Assembly (NCBI RefSeq): GCF_029867415.1
Contig: NC_081183.1
Location: 190,991,563-191,055,562, forward strand
Source of the DNA: Vicia villosa
Lineage: Eukaryota; Streptophyta; Magnoliopsida; Fabales; Fabaceae
Direction of reading: 5' to 3'
DNA length: 64,000 nucleotides
Shown here: one piece after another, positions 61,396-64,000 of the stretch
How the letters are laid out: each line of letters starts with the position of its first letter
How positions within the stretch are numbered: the first letter of the stretch is position 1
Program-made: the position numbers and the translations under genes
Notes under the pieces: model-generated
Told to the model about the DNA's origin: nothing
The model's database searches: none
The model's input: only the letters and a program-made list of their open reading frames with translations

Positions 61396-61670
61396 TACTA
61401 TCTAAATGAAGAAATAAGTAGTGAAAACTAATTATACCATTGTTTGACACTCAAGAGAAAATATTGGAGATAACCTTTATTTTTGATTTTGCTTCTTTCA
61501 TTCAACTTTTTCAATATTTGAATGTAGAATATATTTGATAAGTTGATGGACTAATTGATATCAAAAGAAAGAACTAAGAAAAAGATGCGATCCTTTTTAC
61601 TTTTCATAACTATGATTGGCTATGGGTTAGGAGAAATTTCTTGTTTTCACTTGTTCTAATGGTAGAGTAT
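61396..61670. repeat. Direct repeat copy 1 near PIP-like gene
   Basis: Matches 62904-63192 in the same orientation (AACTAATTATACCATTGTTT, TTTTGCTTCTTT, AGAATATAT, TTGATGGA, GAGAAATT, TTGTTTTCACTTGTTCTAA). About 80 percent identity by eye. The repeats bracket a gypsy fragment. Confidence 0.8.
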
Positions 61671-61689
61671 TGTTTCGGGCCAACAGGTC

Positions 61690-62890
61690 AATGACGAATA
61701 TATTCAATTATCTGTTTAAAGACGTATATATGAGTTGAGTGCACCTATACTTATTGGATCCATATTCGATCCATCGTCAGATATGATCTAACGGACCCCA
61801 ACGTTTCACGCAAAGAAACGTGTGATGGTTTTAACCATCTCCCATCTATAATGTATTTCACTAAGGATCAACAAGTATGTTTTACTAAAAACTTTCTTCA
61901 TTACATGAATTTATTAACTGACTTAAGTGTTGAAGTGCTAACATTGTAGATCTCCTTCTGTTCTGCCCCTTCAGAGAGCATTCTTTAATGCACAAGTCTG
62001 TTTCACGATCTCAGATTTATCATTTGTGATTCTTTGAACGAAACATTGACGTCGCTTATGGGAATCGACTTAAGATTCCTACAAATTTCCACAATTAGAT
62101 CCCTTTGATTCCAAAATTTCAAGCTGCTATAACGAGCTTAGTTGAAGAAGATGATGAACATTGATCAAACTGCCAAAGACACCACATGTTTCCTAGCCTT
62201 TAGATATTTTACTTTTCTATTTGTAACTGGGGATCGTCTACCAAACGAAGCTCCACCATGAAGCTCCCACAACTCTTTAATGGAAAGCGAGAGACAAGAA
62301 TATGACATATCGATTTTAGGGTTTCAAGACCACGATAAAGTGGATGTAAATCCTAATGCGATACTTCCACTAGTCGTTACCTCCACCATAGCAAGTCGTT
62401 TATTATTGAGAATACTCATTCACGAAAGGAGCTCTTACGATATGATGTACATCATAATCTTAATGAGAATAGGGTTATGCGTTAGAGATTTAAGTTGTGT
62501 AAAGGCGGAAGTCCATTAGCGTTCAATAATTCCCCAACTCTTCCATGCAGAACTATCAAGCTGTTAGTCTTAGGGAATGGAAGGACGCGGTGATCGTGAA
62601 TGTGTGTTTCCTCGTGATATCCCTTATGAAAATGTCTACAATGACATCTTTAGGAGGTCGTTCCTTACGATATTAGATACAGTGGCCTGTCTAATCCATT
62701 TGAAGACAAAATATCACAACAATTCAAACAAACAGGTTGTCATTTCAGACAATCTGCGTGGAGCTCACCTCATATATGAAACCATACTAAAAGAACCTCT
62801 CGCGACTGCCGCCACTTAAAGAAAATAGAAAAAGATTTATTAAGTAGTAAATATGGTCGACCTCAAGACGAAATACTACAAAACGATGAA
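61690..62890 (+). pseudogene. Gypsy LTR-end, leader and protease-region fragment
   Basis: CATTGACGTCGCTTATGGGAAT at 62045-62066 in pieces resembles the TTGGCGCCGTCTGTGGGAA primer site with changes. Then 62280-62820 shows PLVVTSTIASRLLLRILI, stops, and SFLTILDTVACLIHLKTKYH, the protease-region tail of Tat/Athila-like gypsy polyproteins (shorter than normal by the missing gag). Another stop is at 62518-62520. No RT is present. Confidence 0.6.
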
Positions 62891-62903
62891 CTCATAAAAA
62901 AAT

Positions 62904-63192
62904 TATCACTAAAATGAAGACACTTAAGATAAAAACTAATTATACCATTGTTTGACACTTATGAGAAAAAAGACAACTTTTATTTCCAATTTTGCTTCTT
63001 TAATTCAACTTTTCAATTCAACTTTTTCAATGTTTGACTATAGAATATATATTTGAAAAGTTGATGGAATAATTAATATCAAAAGAATGAACTTAGAATA
63101 AAAGATACATTTTTTGACTTTTTATTTCTAACTGGCTTCCGCATGCTTAGGAGAAATTCCTTGTTTTCACTTGTTCTAAAGCTAGAGTTTGG
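62904..63192. repeat. Direct repeat copy 2
   Basis: The right partner of 61396-61670, with a small internal insertion (CAATTCAACTTTT duplicated near 63005-63027). Confidence 0.8.
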
Positions 63193-63416
63193 CTCTTATA
63201 CTAGCACAAGCCCCCCCAAAAGAATGTTTATGCTTATAAAATTAGAATAGGTTACTAAACTATATTAAGTTTGTTTCAGCATAATTAAAGACTTTTACTT
63301 CAAATCTAATTTTAACAATTCAACACTATAAAAACTATTAGGTGAGAGTTTTATTGTCCAAGTCTCGTCTAATTAATTTAAGCAATATTGTAGATCATTT
63401 GATCGGTTTGTAATAA

Positions 63417-64000
63417 CACTACTAGAAATACTCTGTTTTCCTGCGGATTTACCTGCGGATTTTAGCTAAATTTCCGCAGGAAACACGCTTCCTGCGGATT
63501 TACCTGCGGTTATTTATTCCCAGCTAAAACCTTCGTGGGTAATATTTTCGGCAGGAAGTTCCGCAGGTAATTCCGCAAGTAAATCCGCAGGAAATATTCC
63601 GCAGGTAATTCCGCAGCTAATATGTGTCCAAATTAAAAAAAAATTAATAAATCATAGCATAAACATAAGGCTATTCCAAGCAACTACAATTACATCATTC
63701 ATATATGTGGCATAGTATCAAAAGTCAAACTAATTAATGATGGATTTAAACATTGATTTTTATTGATTGCACCAAACTGAATACAAGTAAATCTATCAAC
63801 ATAAAAAACTTTTTTTTGTTTGTTATAGCTTAGAGGTGTTTAAACAAAGCTGCACTTGTGGTTGAGGAGAATGAAATAAACAATGATGGATCAATCAAAG
63901 ATCCATGGAAACTTTGCAGCATAAAACAAATTGAATATGCATGCTCAAAATAATGCCAATATGGGTAACAAGCATCATATCCATCTCACAAGCATTAAAA
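63417..64000. mobile_element. CACTA element end, cut by the window edge
   Basis: CACTACTAGAAATACTCTG at 63417 is a CACTA terminus preceded by TAA, a possible 3-bp duplication. Subterminal (T)CCTGCGG and CCGCAGG repeats in both orientations run to about 63620 (for example CCTGCGGATTTACCTGCGG). The remaining sequence to 64000 has no coding. The other end is outside. Confidence 0.75.

Overview
This is plant nuclear DNA, most likely from a legume. It is AT-rich, its genes have spliced exons or plant peptide-hormone layouts, and the rest is nested transposable elements of plant type: Tork/TNT1-like copia, gypsy with the TTGGCGCC-type primer site, CACTA, hAT, Tourist, Stowaway, Mutator-type MITEs, a Helitron and L1-type LINEs. 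The legume assignment is an inference from repeat style and is not proven.

Four host genes can be supported. A spliced A3-type cyclin lies at 7276-9946 (+), with an E2F-like promoter site and one GC-AG intron. An intronless CLE peptide precursor is at 21322-21528 (+). An intronless WPP-domain (MAF1-like) protein is at 34993-35430 (+). A PIP-like secreted peptide precursor is at 60930-61190 (-).

Layout: 1-7000 holds MITEs and a decayed copia with a solo LTR inside it. 7000-10000 is the cyclin. 10700-12290 is a dead LINE tail with an internal tandem duplication, followed by a Stowaway. 12935-18087 is a copia element whose 5' LTR is truncated, again with a solo LTR inside. 18100-25000 is AT-rich with MITEs around the CLE gene. 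25780-33380 is a gypsy relic split by about 4 kb of LTR sequence in inverted orientation and by hAT-like elements. 34900-35750 is the WPP gene. 38820-49690 is a hAT/ZMYM1-like transposase relic split by a complete 9635-bp CACTA element (39881-49515, TSD GTT). The CACTA carries a TNP2-type transposase and a second 12-exon gene ending in a Ulp1-type peptidase domain. About 50313-54619 is a non-autonomous Helitron carrying a shaggy-like-kinase exon and pieces of a C2-domain gene. 54740-60420 is a repeat built around a 20-bp palindrome, into which an L1-type LINE with two open reading frames has inserted. 60930-61270 is the PIP-like gene. 61400-63190 is a direct repeat flanking a gypsy fragment, and at 63417 the end of another CACTA element runs off the window.

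No operon-like logic or anti-phage type system is present. The items most worth follow-up are the CACTA with its Ulp1 fusion and AAAGCGCTTT palindromes, the exon-carrying Helitron, the 20-bp palindrome family and the two peptide hormone genes. No database search was possible. Family names rest on motif recognition, and exon borders on splice sites and reading phase.
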